60,000 nt of DNA from Apostichopus japonicus. Lineage: Eukaryota; Echinodermata; Holothuroidea; Aspidochirotida; Stichopodidae. The DNA lies in assembly GCF_037975245.1 (NCBI RefSeq), contig NC_092562.1, positions 13,448,501 through 13,508,500 of the forward strand, written 5' to 3'. Of this stretch, positions 23,583 to 35,535 are shown in pieces. A program made the position numbers and the translations under genes. The notes under the pieces were generated by a model, which saw only the letters and a list, made by a program, of their open reading frames with translations, ran no database searches and was not told the origin of the DNA. Numbering within the stretch: the stretch's first letter is position 1; each line of letters opens with the position of its first letter.

Positions 23583-24826
23583 TTCGAATGCCTGAGTATG
23601 AGTACAATTCCACGAGGGGGCTGCCGGGACTGCGAATATCAATAATAATGTCACAATACGAGTAAGTGCACGGACTCACTACGAATCTGTTACCATATAA
23701 TTATGTATCCACAAGTTATATCATGATAATATTTATCTCATCATTTCCAATCTGATCTATAATATAAATACGAAATGAACAACTAACAAATAAGCAGATA
23801 TTTGATGTATATAACAAACTTAACATAAAACTATACCATCACGACATCTCGCCTGTTCTTACTGTGTCACACTTAAGAATTGACAAACAGAGAAAGTAAA
23901 CCCCCCCCGCCCTCCCCACCCCACACCCGCACTATATATCCACACGGAATCAGGCTACGAGAAAAATAAGGCAGGAGATTAAGATTATACAACAAACGAT
24001 ATGAATGCTAGTAGGTAACAAATCACTTTTGTGACAAGTTTTAATGTTAGCAATGGTAAATACAGACTTGGGAAGGGTCCAGTCAAAGAGTTCCAGATCT
24101 TAGAGGTTCCAGATCTTAGAGGTTCCAGATCTTAGAGTTCCTGATCTAAGAGTTCCAGATCGTAGAACAGATCTTGAAACAGATTTAACGCTGAATAGAA
24201 TTCAAACGATTTGCAGGAATGCTGAAAGAATCGTTGAATGTAATGTTGTAGTTGTGCACAGACTACCGATTGAACAGGAAAGAGGTTAAAAAACGACGTT
24301 ACAAAAATGGAACTGTGTTATAACATTATGTGTGCATGGGTACGGGCTTGTTACGCATACGATTGCCTGCGCTATTCACTGATCTAAATTTGTCACCGAG
24401 GTCACGTGATTAATCGGGGTCCCAGTAAACCCCACTGAAACCTCGGTAATGCCAGCGCCCTCAAAATAAAGTCTATGAGCGATATCGCCTTTAAAGGTTA
24501 CAATTTGATGACTGTTGATGTGATAAATATCATTGAGGTTGTTAAGTTAAACGAAAAGAGGACTTCTAAAAGACAAAGTATATATGTATAGTGATCTAAC
24601 AAACTGAACTTAACCTATACCGCCATAGTGTGGCCTGTCAAGTTTAGTTTTATTGTCATATTTTCACCAAATTTCTTTCTTTCGTTACGGTACTTAATTA
24701 ATCAAGTTGACGCATGCGCTTGAGACAGTTGACATTGTAATCAATAAATATCACCATCGTTATTGCTTCTGCACTTTTTACTGTCATTCAATCATATGCT
24801 GCTGTGTGTGCTGATTGATATATCCA
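23583..24826. other. Flank upstream of the FReP gene
   Basis: Non-coding. Holds a short tandem repeat of GTTCCAGATCTTAGAG (about 24088-24165, 4-5 imperfect units). A promoter for the FReP gene should lie here but no convincing core element was identified. Confidence 0.45.
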
Positions 24827-24888
24827 AGTATGGATGCAGTCAAAGTTTGACTGCATCCATACTGACCAGTTTGACTGTCAAACTGGTC
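24827..24888 (+). promoter_or_regulatory. Two back-to-back perfect palindromes directly before the FReP start codon
   Basis: First palindrome: 18-base arms 24827-24844 and 24846-24863 around a central G. Second: 12-base arms 24864-24875 and 24877-24888 around a central T. The ATG follows with no gap. In RNA they would form two stable adjacent stems. Confidence 0.8.
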
Positions 24889-24937
24889 ATGTTTTTCATC
24901 TTCGTGGTGATTATTTCAGTCGACATCTCATCAGCGG
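24889..24937 (+). pseudogene. FReP exon 1: signal peptide
   Basis: MFFIFVVIISVDISSA then donor GTAGTA (phase 1). A hydrophobic core followed by a small-residue cleavage site fits a signal peptide. An in-frame ATG at 24763 would add 42 residues through the palindromes and is less likely. Confidence 0.65.
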
Positions 24938-25878
24938 GTAGTATGTCACTTTAAAATATATTGTTTTACTTTTTTAATAAAATGTGCAGAAAAAAGTAGC
25001 CGTATTCGTTATTCAATGTGTGCATTCTTAAGCAAACAATATTGTATATGTAAACGTGCTGATTAGAACGCGGGATCATGAATGAAGCTCGCTAACGTTT
25101 TCTAACAATTGTCTACCCAAATATTATTAAGGGAAAAGTGTTTCTATGTATTCTATACGATAAGCTGATTCGAGGAGTAAAATAACACACGGATATTAAT
25201 TCAGTTGTTGATTCATTTCATGAACCTAAGACACTTTAAAGACAAAGAAAAAAAAAGATCAATACACAAGATGATTCTCCCGTATTATTTGTCTCGTATA
25301 TTAAACTTGATTAAACAAAAAAAAGAGCTTTGTCTTGACACTGACTATTTCAGTTATAATATCATCCTCTTTATTGCATTATATTTCTTCTCTTTCTATG
25401 TGTAGTATCTCTTTATACAACACCTAATTGTATTCTGGTCATTTGATTGGTCAATTGCTCGTTGATTGCATGCAAAATCCGCTCTATTCCACTCTATGAA
25501 ATAGAACCATGTGTAATACTTTTTTTTATAGCACTTTTTTTTCAATGGTAAGAGAGCAGAGAAAGCTGTCTGTTCGAAACAATCTGTTGCATGAGTGCAT
25601 TTTACATCCAATTATATCCAAATTTGAAGGTTTCCATTCGTGCAATAGTGCAAATATTTCATTCGTTGAAAGATGTAATTTGTTCCATTCTACGAGGCGC
25701 AGCCGAGTTGAATGGAACATTCCATCTTTCAACTCATGAAATATTTGCACTATTGCACTCATAACCATTCATTATTTGTATATTATAAATAAAACATAGG
25801 CTAAAATTAACTACACAAGCAAAATTTTTAAAGTTAACAAAGATATCAAAGGGATTTTCTTATATTCTCTATTACAGA

Positions 25879-25923
25879 TTTATGTGACTTTGAAGCCCAA
25901 TTTCCAAGTACTTCGCCAGAAGG
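25879..25923 (+). pseudogene. FReP exon 2
   Basis: 45 bases, acceptor TTACAG, donor GTATAT. It continues phase 1 from exon 1 to give DLCDFEAQFPSTSPE. It would join in frame to the TIL exon at 31294. Confidence 0.5.
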
Positions 25924-26816
25924 TATATTATATCCTGTAATGTACACTGAAAAAATAAACTAGTCAATATTGCCACGGACTAACGTTAAATTAGTCTGTA
26001 ACGTTAGTCAATGCACACGGACTAGCAAAAATCTTCGTTTCATCGCTGCTTCTTAGTTAGTTTACACTGACTAAGGAAACTATAATCGCAGCTTAGTCGG
26101 TGGCGACGGACTAAGGTATTTTAACCCATGGACTAAGAACGATACGGACACCCGATTTACGCCATAATCGTAGCTTAGTCGGTGTCGACAGACTAATGTA
26201 TTTTAACCCAATTCGATTCACTACAATTTGGAAACCGAGAGGCAACGGCAGCTTGCTGGGCTTGGCATAGTTTCATACGATCACTCTAAGCAACTTTCAA
26301 CCGTAAATCACCCAAGAAGGTCTTTAGAAGAATGGAGGTATTAACTGCATCATCGGCCTACCTGTTATTCCTTTAATTTGAAGGTAAAATTAAAGTTAAT
26401 TGTTAGGCCACTGGCACTAGTACTGTATTATGGTTAGTGTAACGCTACCGTTGTCACGTTGGCGTTTCGCAATACACAAGTGCAATGACAGTGAGTAGCC
26501 TATAGGCTTCTACTGGGTACTGCAGTGCATTCTCAACACTAAAGTGTGCATCCTAAACACCAATTAACAATGTGTTATGTGTGTATTGGGCTAGATTGAA
26601 CAGTGGCACATAATCTTCTTATTTATTCCCAAACAAATGCTGGAACTATAAGGCTCAATAGTTTATTTGAAGTCTACACTCATTTGGTAAAGATTTCCTG
26701 TAATTTCCCATGTGAATCTAAATGGGTAGGCTTTGTGATATTGAATAAGCAAGGCTAGACCTTCAAACGTACAGTCACAGTAGGCTGAACAAATTATGTT
26801 GGCTAGTCAACGGTAT

Positions 26817-27388
26817 TATATGTTGCGAGCAGTCAGGATGCACGCTTCAGTTCTATTTAACCTTTTCATTTATCATTTTTTAGTATTTAATTTCCGGTCA
26901 CGCCCAGGAAACAATTGCGACATTCCTTCACGGTCGACTTGCTTACTGTAAGAAGTATTAACCGTTTTTTCTCAGGAAAGCTTGATAGTCTGAAGTTATT
27001 ATAACATGTGCTTTTAGTATACTGCCAAAAGAGTAAGTTGTTGTATTTGCATTGATATTTTATGTAGAAGTAACGGAAAATTGAGTATGTTTAGTTTGGT
27101 CTAATTGCACGTTTTTTTTTCTGTCCAATGTAGTGCAGGGTTCACTTGCGCGAATTCAAATTATTCTGTTTATGTATATGTATATGCATCGATTCTTAGA
27201 TTATGATGTTTTTTTGACATTTATTTGTAATTCAAGCGTATCTGTTTAGTAGCAAAGTTTAAAGGTTAAGATTAATTAGTTTTCTCTTTTTGATCCTAGA
27301 TTGAATGAAACTCATTGGCGTAAATAATAGATCAGATGATACAGTTTAACGCAGTTGCTAAAACTCTGGGTATTCTCTAGTCTTCGCC
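26817..27388 (-). repeat. Right arm of the long inverted repeat
   Basis: Reverse complement of 20405-21010 with scattered substitutions and small gaps. It lies inside the 4.6-kb element, suggesting the left arm is a piece of a second copy of that element. Confidence 0.85.
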
Positions 27389-28187
27389 GGTCCAATATAT
27401 ACTTTAGTACTACTAGTAAGACTATATCAAAACGACCGAAGACAAACTTAGTGTAACAAAGTACTGATTCTCCTCTAGCCTAGGTCTAAACAGGCTTGTT
27501 ATGTGAGCAAGCAAAATAACAACTAAAAACGATTACGCCTATAAATAAGTTGGCTCAGTGCATTTCTGTTTCTAAAATTTTATATTTTTAAAGATCATAA
27601 AAACAAACAAAGATTTAGCCCATGTTTTATTATCTCTGTATTCTGGGCATTTGATTCTGGTTGCAATGGTGATGACACTCTCGTTCAAATTTTCAGCTTT
27701 ATACAGTCTGCTTCAAACTTTGGGATTGTTTTTTGAGACTATAGTGGAAGCAAATCTCACATAACTTTGTGGTGACAACTTTATTTATTTATTTTTTCAA
27801 ATGATGAATACTTTGCTGTTTCTTTCTTCCAGCAGGAATTGAAAAGCCAAATATCTAAGTCAAGGGTGAGCTTTCCTGTGATGTACGACACCAGTGTGGA
27901 GGCAACAACAGAAGAGGAGAACTGCGTTATATATGGCTTAAAGACATGTTTTAAGATGATATATTGGTACCCTTCGCAGAACAAAAGAGTTTATCCAAGA
28001 GTCCAAAAAGCAAAGGAACAAGTACCATAGAGAAAAAAGATGGAAGAGTGAGTTTAACTATTGTACCCAACTGTTTAATGATATTTAAGATACTTTTCAT
28101 AACCTGATTTAAAAAAAAAACCAGTCTAGTATATCATTTACGTGCAAGCTTCATAAGTTTGGTCAAATTTTCACTGATCTGTAGAGC
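27389..28187. other. Interior of the 4.6-kb element
   Basis: AT-rich. An acceptor-like CTTCCAGCAG at about 27829-27838 precedes a 61-codon open stretch (KSQISKSRVSFPV...) ending in TAG at 28028. It may be a relic coding exon of the element. No domain was recognised. Confidence 0.3.
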
Positions 28188-29555
28188 GGGAGTCCAGAGG
28201 GTTTGGTTAGCTGGGAAGGTAACCAATTGCCTGGTACATCACAATGTTCACAATGCATTCCTGTATATGAAACCTGATGACTGGCAAACCGACTGTGGTG
28301 GATGTGGCTGGGAGAGCAATTTTAAAGTCACCTGATAGCTAACCTAGAGCAGCTTTCATGGTAACCACATCAAAGTAAGAACAATGTGTCAGGTATGGCC
28401 CCAAGAGCAACAAATGGCCATTGCCAGTAATTATTGGTGGTGGGGTACCCCTGCCAGTGATCTATAATTGACCCCTCACGGCTGACCTAGGTCAGCTCAT
28501 GAGGTAACCACTTGAAACCTACTGGAAAATGTTGGTTAGGACTTCAGATACAAGGGATGGGCATTGCCAGTAATTTATATTGGTGGGGTACCCCTGCTAG
28601 TAGACCCCCAATATGCCCATCCCCTCATTGACCTAGGTGAGCTCATGATTTGACCAGTTGAAACCTACAGGAAAATGATAGGTATCACTTCATATGTAAG
28701 GATGGGCATTTCCAGTATTTTATATTGGTGGGCCACCACTGCCAGAGTCCGCCCATCCCTTACATATAGAATCCTGTCAATAGTTTTCCAGTAGTTTTCA
28801 ACTGGTTTTCAATGAGGGGGGGGGGGGCTTTTTGGGGGTCGACTGGCAGGGGTACCCCACCAATGTAAATGACTGGAAATGCCCATCCCTTACATATGAA
28901 GTGATACCTATCATTTTCCAGTAATTTTTCAACTGGTTATCTCATGAGCTGACCTAAGTCAATGAGGGAATGGGCATTTTGGGGGTCTACTGGCAGGGGT
29001 ACCCCCCCCCCCCCAATATAAATGACTGGAAATTCCCATCCCTTACATATGAAGTGATACCATTTTCCAGTAGTTTTCAACTGGTTACATCATGAGCTCA
29101 TCTAGGTCAATGGGGGATGGGCATTTTGGGGGTCTACTGGCAGGGGTACCCCACCAATAAAAATTACTGGCAATGCCCATCAGTTGTATCTGAAGCCCTA
29201 ACCAACATTTTCCAGTAGGTTTCAAGTGGTTACCTCATGAGCTGACCTAGGTCAGCCTTGAGGGGTCAATTATAGATCACTGGCAGGGGTACCCCACCAC
29301 CAATAATTACTGGCAATGGCCATTTGTTGCTCTTGGGGCCATACCTGACATATTGTACTTACTTTGATGTGGTTACCATGAAAACTGATCTAGGTTAGCT
29401 ATCAGGTGACTTTAAAATTGCTCTCCCAGCCACACCCACCACTGTCTGTTTGCCAGTCGTCTGGTTTCATATACAGGAATGCACTGTGAACATTGTGATG
29501 TACAAGGCAATTGGTTACCTTCCCAGCTAACCAAACCCTCTGGGATCCCGGTCTA
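28188..29555. mobile_element. Fold-back element (about 1.37 kb) inside the 4.6-kb element
   Basis: Left arm from about 28188 (CCAGAGGGTTTGGTTAGC) is mirrored to about 29552 (GCTAACCAAACCCTCTGG). The arms contain a shorter repeated module with ATGGGCATTTCCAGT and GGTGGGGTACCCCTGCCAGT. The centre is near 28870. No coding capacity. Confidence 0.85.
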
Positions 29556-31086
29556 TTGGGATCATTATTAACATGATTAACATAATTATTAAGCTTTGAG
29601 AAATAACTTGGTGTTATGCTGTGCAAAGCTAATAATAATTTGGTAAAGCTGCTATTCCTGGCTTATAATTTGAGGGACCTAGATTTAAATGTATACCTCC
29701 CAATATGTTATAAAATTTTAATGTAAATGTATGTTTATGATAATGTGAGTTATCATGTGCTATATCTGTATCTGTGCTTACACGTATATCATATTTTCTG
29801 TTCACAGGTCAATAATGGTGCAGATTTTGGCTTCCTGAAGACAAGTGGGAGGCCATTTGTAGTTAAGAGAAACACTCTTTGTTCGTGAAGACTTAACTGG
29901 TGTCGATTTGGGGTACCACTTTAAAACGAAAGTCATGAGGAACCCTTGCCCAAGACTCAACTTTGCATTATTGTGCAGTGCTATACTTTTGCGATTCATG
30001 TTTGATCCATTAACTTGTCTTAACTTTGTTGGAAAAAAAAATCAGATTTTCAGATTTTATTTACAGTGATTTCTTCTCTATCTGTCGAAAGTCAGCCTTT
30101 TGTAGACATCAGAAGTTTTATCAGAAATAAATACTGCCAACGTACACATTATTTGTGTTTCTTCTGCTCTCTTTTCTTTCAGTGATACTAGTCAGTGAAA
30201 CTAGTCGGGTTTAATTCTTTCAGTGAATCTAGTCAGTGCAACTAGTCAGTCGATACCGACTAAGAAAGGTTAGTCGGGAGAGGCACCATCCTGACTAATG
30301 TAAAACCTGCTATAAACTAGTCGGTGGCTCATATAAATTAGTCGGTCAAGACCGACTAATGTCACCAACTAATGTAACTGACTAATAAACATTTACCGAC
30401 TAAAAAATTGTTGATCGACTAAGCTGACGGACTAAGATGACCGACTAAGAAATCCAACTGACTAAGGAATAAATTAGTCGGTATAGCAACTGACTAAGGC
30501 TATGTTAGTCGGGAGAGGCACCAGATGGACTAACGTTTTGTTAGTCGGTGAACCAATTTAAGTTTTCAGTGTATAGGCTTAGTGTTTTAATTTGTCCTTG
30601 CACTAATTCACTCAGTTGTACTAATCTATTAAATCTTAATTAGTATTTGCCACTACAGGGGACCAGCGATTAAGGTTACAAAGATTAGAATATGTTATGA
30701 TCAATCTCTTAATGAAACAGATGTATGTTTTTCTGCTATTTCGAGTTCTCATTTTGACCAAATAATATATTAAATATTTAAAACTTGTGGGGTTTTTTTG
30801 TGTTGAATTGTGCTAAATAGAATGTATTTGCTTTACCATTTGACGGTCGAGAGATAAATGAAATCCTCCAATCTACAACATGTTATTAAAGTACTCCAAA
30901 TTTTCAACAGGCATAATTTTGTTTCGCAAATGAAGAAAAACACTAATTTCGCTTTAACAACTCTAATTGAAAAAATTGCTTAATAACCTGCTAAGTAGCT
31001 ACAGGGTATTGACTGCCTATAGATCTCAAAGTTAGTAATAAATAAATGACTTCTATTTAAGTAGCGTTGTTGTGATTATGTTATAG

Positions 31087-31160
31087 GTTTAAGGAGAGAT
31101 GTGACAACGTCACCTATACTGAGGAAAGCGAAACGACCTCTGACCTTACCATTACACCAG
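31087..31160 (+). pseudogene. Possible FReP exon 3
   Basis: 74 bases with acceptor TTATAG and donor GTATTA. The frame that joins exon 4 reads FKERCDNVTYTEESETT. The frame that joins exon 2 is different. It is either skipped, alternative, or affected by a frameshift. Confidence 0.4.
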
Positions 31161-31293
31161 GTATTAATAATGATTTTGATTTTCAACTGATATCACATCG
31201 ATATAAACAGCATAAGCCTTACATTGTCAAAAGATAGTACGTGATTTCATGATCAAACAGCTGCCGTGATTTGACAATTCTTGTTTCTTTCAG

Positions 31294-31502
31294 ACATCGA
31301 TTCGTGCCCACCTAATCAAGTACTAAGTACCTGTAAATGTGAGGGCTCTTGTGCTAATTCGTCCTGCAGCATGGCATGTACTGATATTACAACATGTGTG
31401 TGTCCTACTGGTTACTTGATACTAAATGATGATTGTGTCCCACTTCAAGATTGTGGATGTTACATGGGCCATGGACTAACAGGGAACGAAACAGTCGTAC
31501 CG
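31294..31502 (+). pseudogene. FReP exon 4: TIL-type cysteine-rich module
   Basis: 209 bases, acceptor TTTCAG, donor GTGAGA. Begins SCPPNQVLSTC and has ten or more cysteines in trypsin-inhibitor-like order (C..C.C..C...C...C.C...C). Similar modules occur in zonadhesin, SCO-spondin and Fc-gamma-binding proteins. Confidence 0.75.
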
Positions 31503-31980
31503 GTGAGAATTTGCACAAATTTATTGTATTGATCATTTGTATCGTACAAAAGAAATTGTTCCTGCATGTTAACCTCAACTTTAAGTTAATGGCAATCAAG
31601 GGTATAGTAAAGTGTTTGCCAAATTGACTACAAGAATCAGAACCATGGTTATACTTTTATAGATATTTTGTTAGAGCTAAACTGCACAAAAATATATCAT
31701 CATACAGAGTTCTGATTGGTCTAGTTATCTCGTAGTTTTAGTTTTTTATGCATTCATTGTTTGTATTCTGTAAACGTGCGAGAACGATTGTATGATTTGG
31801 GGGGGGGGGGGGGTTAACCATTTATTTTTACTTCAAACGTGGATGTATAATACAAACGAATAGTCCTTCACGATCATTATTACACTCTATACTGTTACTA
31901 CTTTACCCTTATTTTACTATAAAGTAACTGTTAGCGCCTATGTGTCACCAAAAAGTACAATATTTTTCTTAATTTTTCAG

Positions 31981-32191
31981 GAAGGAGAAATTTACACCTC
32001 TCCAAGTTGTGATAAAATATGTCTTTGCAAAAACGATTACCTCACATGTAACGTCTCCGAAGGTTGTGATCCTAACGAAGATTGTGAATATTGGAACGGT
32101 ATACCTCAATGTTATGGTCGTCAGGGAAACCAATATTCTGATTGTTCGCAAGTCTTTACTGACGGTAAAGAAGAGAGCGGTGTGTATGAAG
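31981..32191 (+). pseudogene. FReP exon 5, left part
   Basis: Acceptor TTTTTCAG. Starts EGEIYTSPSCDKICLC (VWC-like) and runs into DCSQVFTDGKEESGVYE, the first strand of a fibrinogen domain, where a MITE interrupts the exon. Confidence 0.75.
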
Positions 32192-32554
32192 CAGTGGCGT
32201 AGGAAGGTACTTTTGAGTGGGGGGCTGAAGACTGATGGCCGGCCTGGGGGAGGGGTCTAAGGGGAGGGGGTGTCCCCCTCCCCTTTGGAATTTTTTTGCA
32301 TTTCCAGGTGGCCTCAGATGCAATTTGGTGCAATATAGCACACTTCAACACCCACTCCATTTTGTAAAGAATTTTGCATTTTCACTTGGCCTTAGATGCA
32401 ATTTGGTGCTTCAAATGAGATTTTTTTCTCACTTGGAAATGAAAAAGGGGTTTTCTGACTTGCGGAGCGGGGGGGCGGAACGATACTTCCGCCCCCCCCA
32501 TATTTTTCACTGGGGGGGCTGGCGCCCCCAGCCCCCCCGGTTCCTACGCCCTTG
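32192..32554 (-). mobile_element. 360-bp MITE family, copy 2, inserted in FReP exon 5
   Basis: Reverse orientation: CAGTGGCGTAGGAAGG to GTTCCTACGCCCTTG. Perfect 8-bp duplication GTATGAAG at 32184-32191 and 32555-32562, which is FReP coding sequence (codons for VYE and the next base). Confidence 0.95.
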
Positions 32555-32562
32555 GTATGAAG

Positions 32563-32638
32563 TCAAGCCTAATAATTGGACTGGCCCCCCGTTTGAGGTT
32601 TACTGCGATATGTCCAATTAAATGGAGGAGGCTGGACG
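32563..32638 (+). pseudogene. FReP exon 5, right part
   Basis: Continues VKPNNWTGPPFEVYCDMSN, then TAA at 32619-32621. The expected GGGWT follows two bases out of frame and ends at donor GTAAGT (32639). Confidence 0.75.
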
Positions 32639-32874
32639 GTAAGTCGGGCACACATATTTAGATTGTGACATAGGTAAATTGTCAGATCTAGGTAATTTAT
32701 TATTATTACTATTCTTATTTTTATTTTTAAAATGACATTCTTTTAATGGGAAAAAGGGAGTAAATGATATTTATATAAAGTGACATGATGAAAATGAAGT
32801 GTTTTTTTTTTAAGGTTATAGTCTGCTCGTTAAACGTGTTGATCTTTCTCTGTATATGATCTGTACATTTCCAG

Positions 32875-33136
32875 GTAATCCAACGACGAATGGATGTCGC
32901 TCAAGATTTTAATCTGTATTGGAGTGACTACAAAGAGGGCTTTGGTAACATAAGGGAGAACTTCTGGCTTGGAAACGACAAGATCTACAGCTTGAAAAAT
33001 CAAAGACGATACGAGCTGCGCATCGACCTGGGTAATGTTGCCAGCGAGACATTCTATGCCGTATACTATTCCTTTTATATTTCCGACGAATCACAAGAAT
33101 ATACTCTACGGCTTGGAGCATACTCTGGAGATGCAG
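32875..33136 (+). pseudogene. FReP exon 6: fibrinogen-domain core
   Basis: 262 bases, acceptor TTTCCAG, donor GTATGT. Encodes VIQRRMDVAQDF, then YKEGFGNIRENFWLGN, YELRIDL and LRLGAYSGDA, a clear fibrinogen C-terminal domain signature. Confidence 0.88.
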
Positions 33137-33201
33137 GTATGTGTCAAAACAAGTTCTCTATATTAGCGAACATGCTCCCATGACAGATTTGGTAGTGAGC
33201 C

Positions 33202-33573
33202 CAAGGGCGTAGGAACCGGGGGGCTGGGGGCGCCAGCCCCCCCCCCAGTGAAAAATGTGGAGGGGCGGAAGTATCATTCCGCCGCCCCCCCCCCCGCTTC
33301 GCAAGTCAGAAAACCCCTTTTTCATTTCCATATGAGAAAAAAATCTCATTTGGAGCACCAAATTGCATCTAAGGCCAGGGGAAAATACAAAATTAAGTTT
33401 ACAAAATGGAGTGGGTGTTGAAGTGTGCTATATTGCACCAAATTGCATCTGAGGCCACCTGCAAATGCAAAAAAATCCAGGGGGACACCCCTCCCCTTAG
33501 ACCCCCCCCCAGGCCGGCCATCAGTCTTCAGCGCCCCCCCCCCCCCACTCAAAAGTACCTTCCTACGCCACCG
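33202..33573 (+). mobile_element. 360-bp MITE family, copy 3
   Basis: Starts CAAGGGCGTAGGAACC and ends CTTCCTACGCCACCG. Perfect 8-bp duplication AGTGAGCC at 33194-33201 and 33574-33581. It lies 65 bases inside the intron after FReP exon 6. Confidence 0.93.
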
Positions 33574-34580
33574 AGTGAGCCTAACGGTTTGGTACTAACT
33601 TGACCGTTTTTTGTTATTCTATAAAGAAAAGACATACTGGAAGGCTAATTGAAGTGCTTCATATATAATTTGAGGATCTTATGAAGCGTTGTGGGCGGAC
33701 AATGTAACTATACGTAATCCCTGAAGTCTCCGCAAATAATCATAGGGGGAGGTGGGGCACGGTGGATCACGGGGCACAGTGAATCATCATGGATAACTCT
33801 AGAAAATCAAGAAATTATTAATGTATAGCGCCACCATTTCAACACAAGCCTTTGAGCCTACAAGTCACAGAAACGTTAGTAGGGAGGCGCAGCTTCTCGG
33901 AAATTGGTGAGGATTTCTTGATTTTCATCTCCAAATCTAAAATTTTGAATGTCATCATCCAAGTCTCCTAAAAATAGGATGAATTCATATGAAGTTGACT
34001 TCATCATCATTGAATAAAATATTTTAGCAACAGATATAGGACTATGTGTTTAGTCATGTTTGAGCCTAGTGTTATAGTTAGGTAACAATCATTGTGCAAA
34101 ACCATATTGGGGCAGAGTGGATCGGGGCACAGTGAATCACATTGGTCAGTGATCCACTGTGCCCCATGGACTTTATCACATCTGTTTCTCATACTATGTG
34201 AATGTTTGGACAATGTATTTTTGCTAAATGATGTTGTTATATAACAACACTGGTAAATTATCGATAGTGACGGTTTAGTAGTTTTGCTAGGCCTATGCAA
34301 TGATGTCATTTGCGTCATCACCTGTAGGCTATGGCTACAATGAAAAAATAAAAAAAACGTGCGTGTGGTTACGTGAAACACATGCATGTGTGTTATGCCT
34401 ATAGCCTAGGCCTACTGTGGCCAAATTATTTCGCGCCACAAAATTTTTAATTGTGCTGCCCACCATAGGCGTACGAGGCGGGGGGGGGCAGGGGGGCAGA
34501 CTCCCCCCCCCCCAAATTTCCAGAGGACAAGAAATTCGGGCAAAAGTCCTGAAAAATTCGGGCAGCCTAAGAGGAGAAAA

Positions 34581-34587
<7 letters not shown>

Positions 34588-34642
<55 letters not shown>
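34588..34642 (+). repeat. (AT)n microsatellite
   Basis: Pure AT run followed by a T tract. The ORF across it is an artefact. Confidence 0.95.
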
Positions 34643-34651
<9 letters not shown>

Positions 34652-34855
34652 TTTTTAGGCATCTGGAATATAAATATGCAGTAGCTTGCCCGAATCTTTT
34701 TCAAATTTTTGCCCGACAATTCCATGATTTTCTTTATTTAGCATCATGATGCCCGAATATTTCCGTGTAACACCACCGTAAGCGCAGTTCATCTGGGCTA
34801 CCACGCTTTTTGCAAGATCAATTTTTTTTCTAACTAGTCAATTGTTTACCTGGAC

Positions 34856-35535
34856 CAAGGGCGGCGGAACCGGGGGGCACAGGGGCACGTGCCCCCCCCC
34901 CCCCTCCACTTTTCCTCAGGTTAAAAATGTGCCTTTTTTCTATATAAAAATTGAGGTGCCTCAAGTTAGCAAGAGGCCAGGGAACCATAATGAACACTCG
35001 GGAAGGGCCGTTTCCGGCCATCTGAGGGGTTTGTAAAACCAAAAATTTTTATAGTACGCTCCGCGCCAACCGATGGTGGCGCTCCGCTCAGATAGTCGTG
35101 CATACAACTTTGCATATCCTGGCTAAGCCAGTGACTTTTAATGAATTTCTGTGGGTCAAACTTAAAACTATTTCGAACGGAAAATTTGTTAAAATATTAA
35201 CAAGAAAAAACCAGTCTAATTCGGAAGATTCCTACATTAGCAACTAGCATGATTTCACCTCATTTTGAAAGCTTAATCTGGGGGGCACCTACATCAAAGG
35301 GCAGAGAAAACTTGTTCCTTGTTTCCCAATTTGCGTATTGGATATTGCAGTGCTAGTATGCATATTTTCCTTTAGGGGGGGGGCGTTGATGGAGTGATGT
35401 GTATACACAAATAAGATAATACAATAAGAGTTATAAAGGGTACTAAATAAAGGGCTGCATCAGTCCAATCGAATTTCTGCAAAGTACCCTTTGATGTAGG
35501 TGCCCCCCAGATTAAAAGTGCTTCCGCCGCCCTTG
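34856..35535. mobile_element. hAT-like MITE with CAAGGGCGGCGGAA ends
   Basis: Left CAAGGGCGGCGGAACC, right CTTCCGCCGCCCTTG. Flanks ACCTGGAC (34848-34855) and ACCTGGAT (35536-35543) form an 8-bp duplication with one mismatch. Contains the 45-bp core at 35054-35097. 680 bp. Confidence 0.82.

Larger units (their letters stand above)
25945..30571. mobile_element. 4.6-kb DNA-transposon-like element with TTAGTCGG subterminal repeats
   Basis: Ends CACTGAAAA and, inverted, TTTTCAGTG, with TA on both sides. Both subterminal zones (25960-26210 and about 30186-30545) are crowded with GACTAA / TTAGTCGG words in both orientations, more than 20 in the right zone alone. This arrangement is typical of transposase-binding sites. 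A possible relic exon lies at about 27835-28030 but no transposase motif was recognised. It sits in FReP intron 2. The superfamily is uncertain (CACTA-like ends, but apparently a 2-bp target duplication). Confidence 0.65.
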
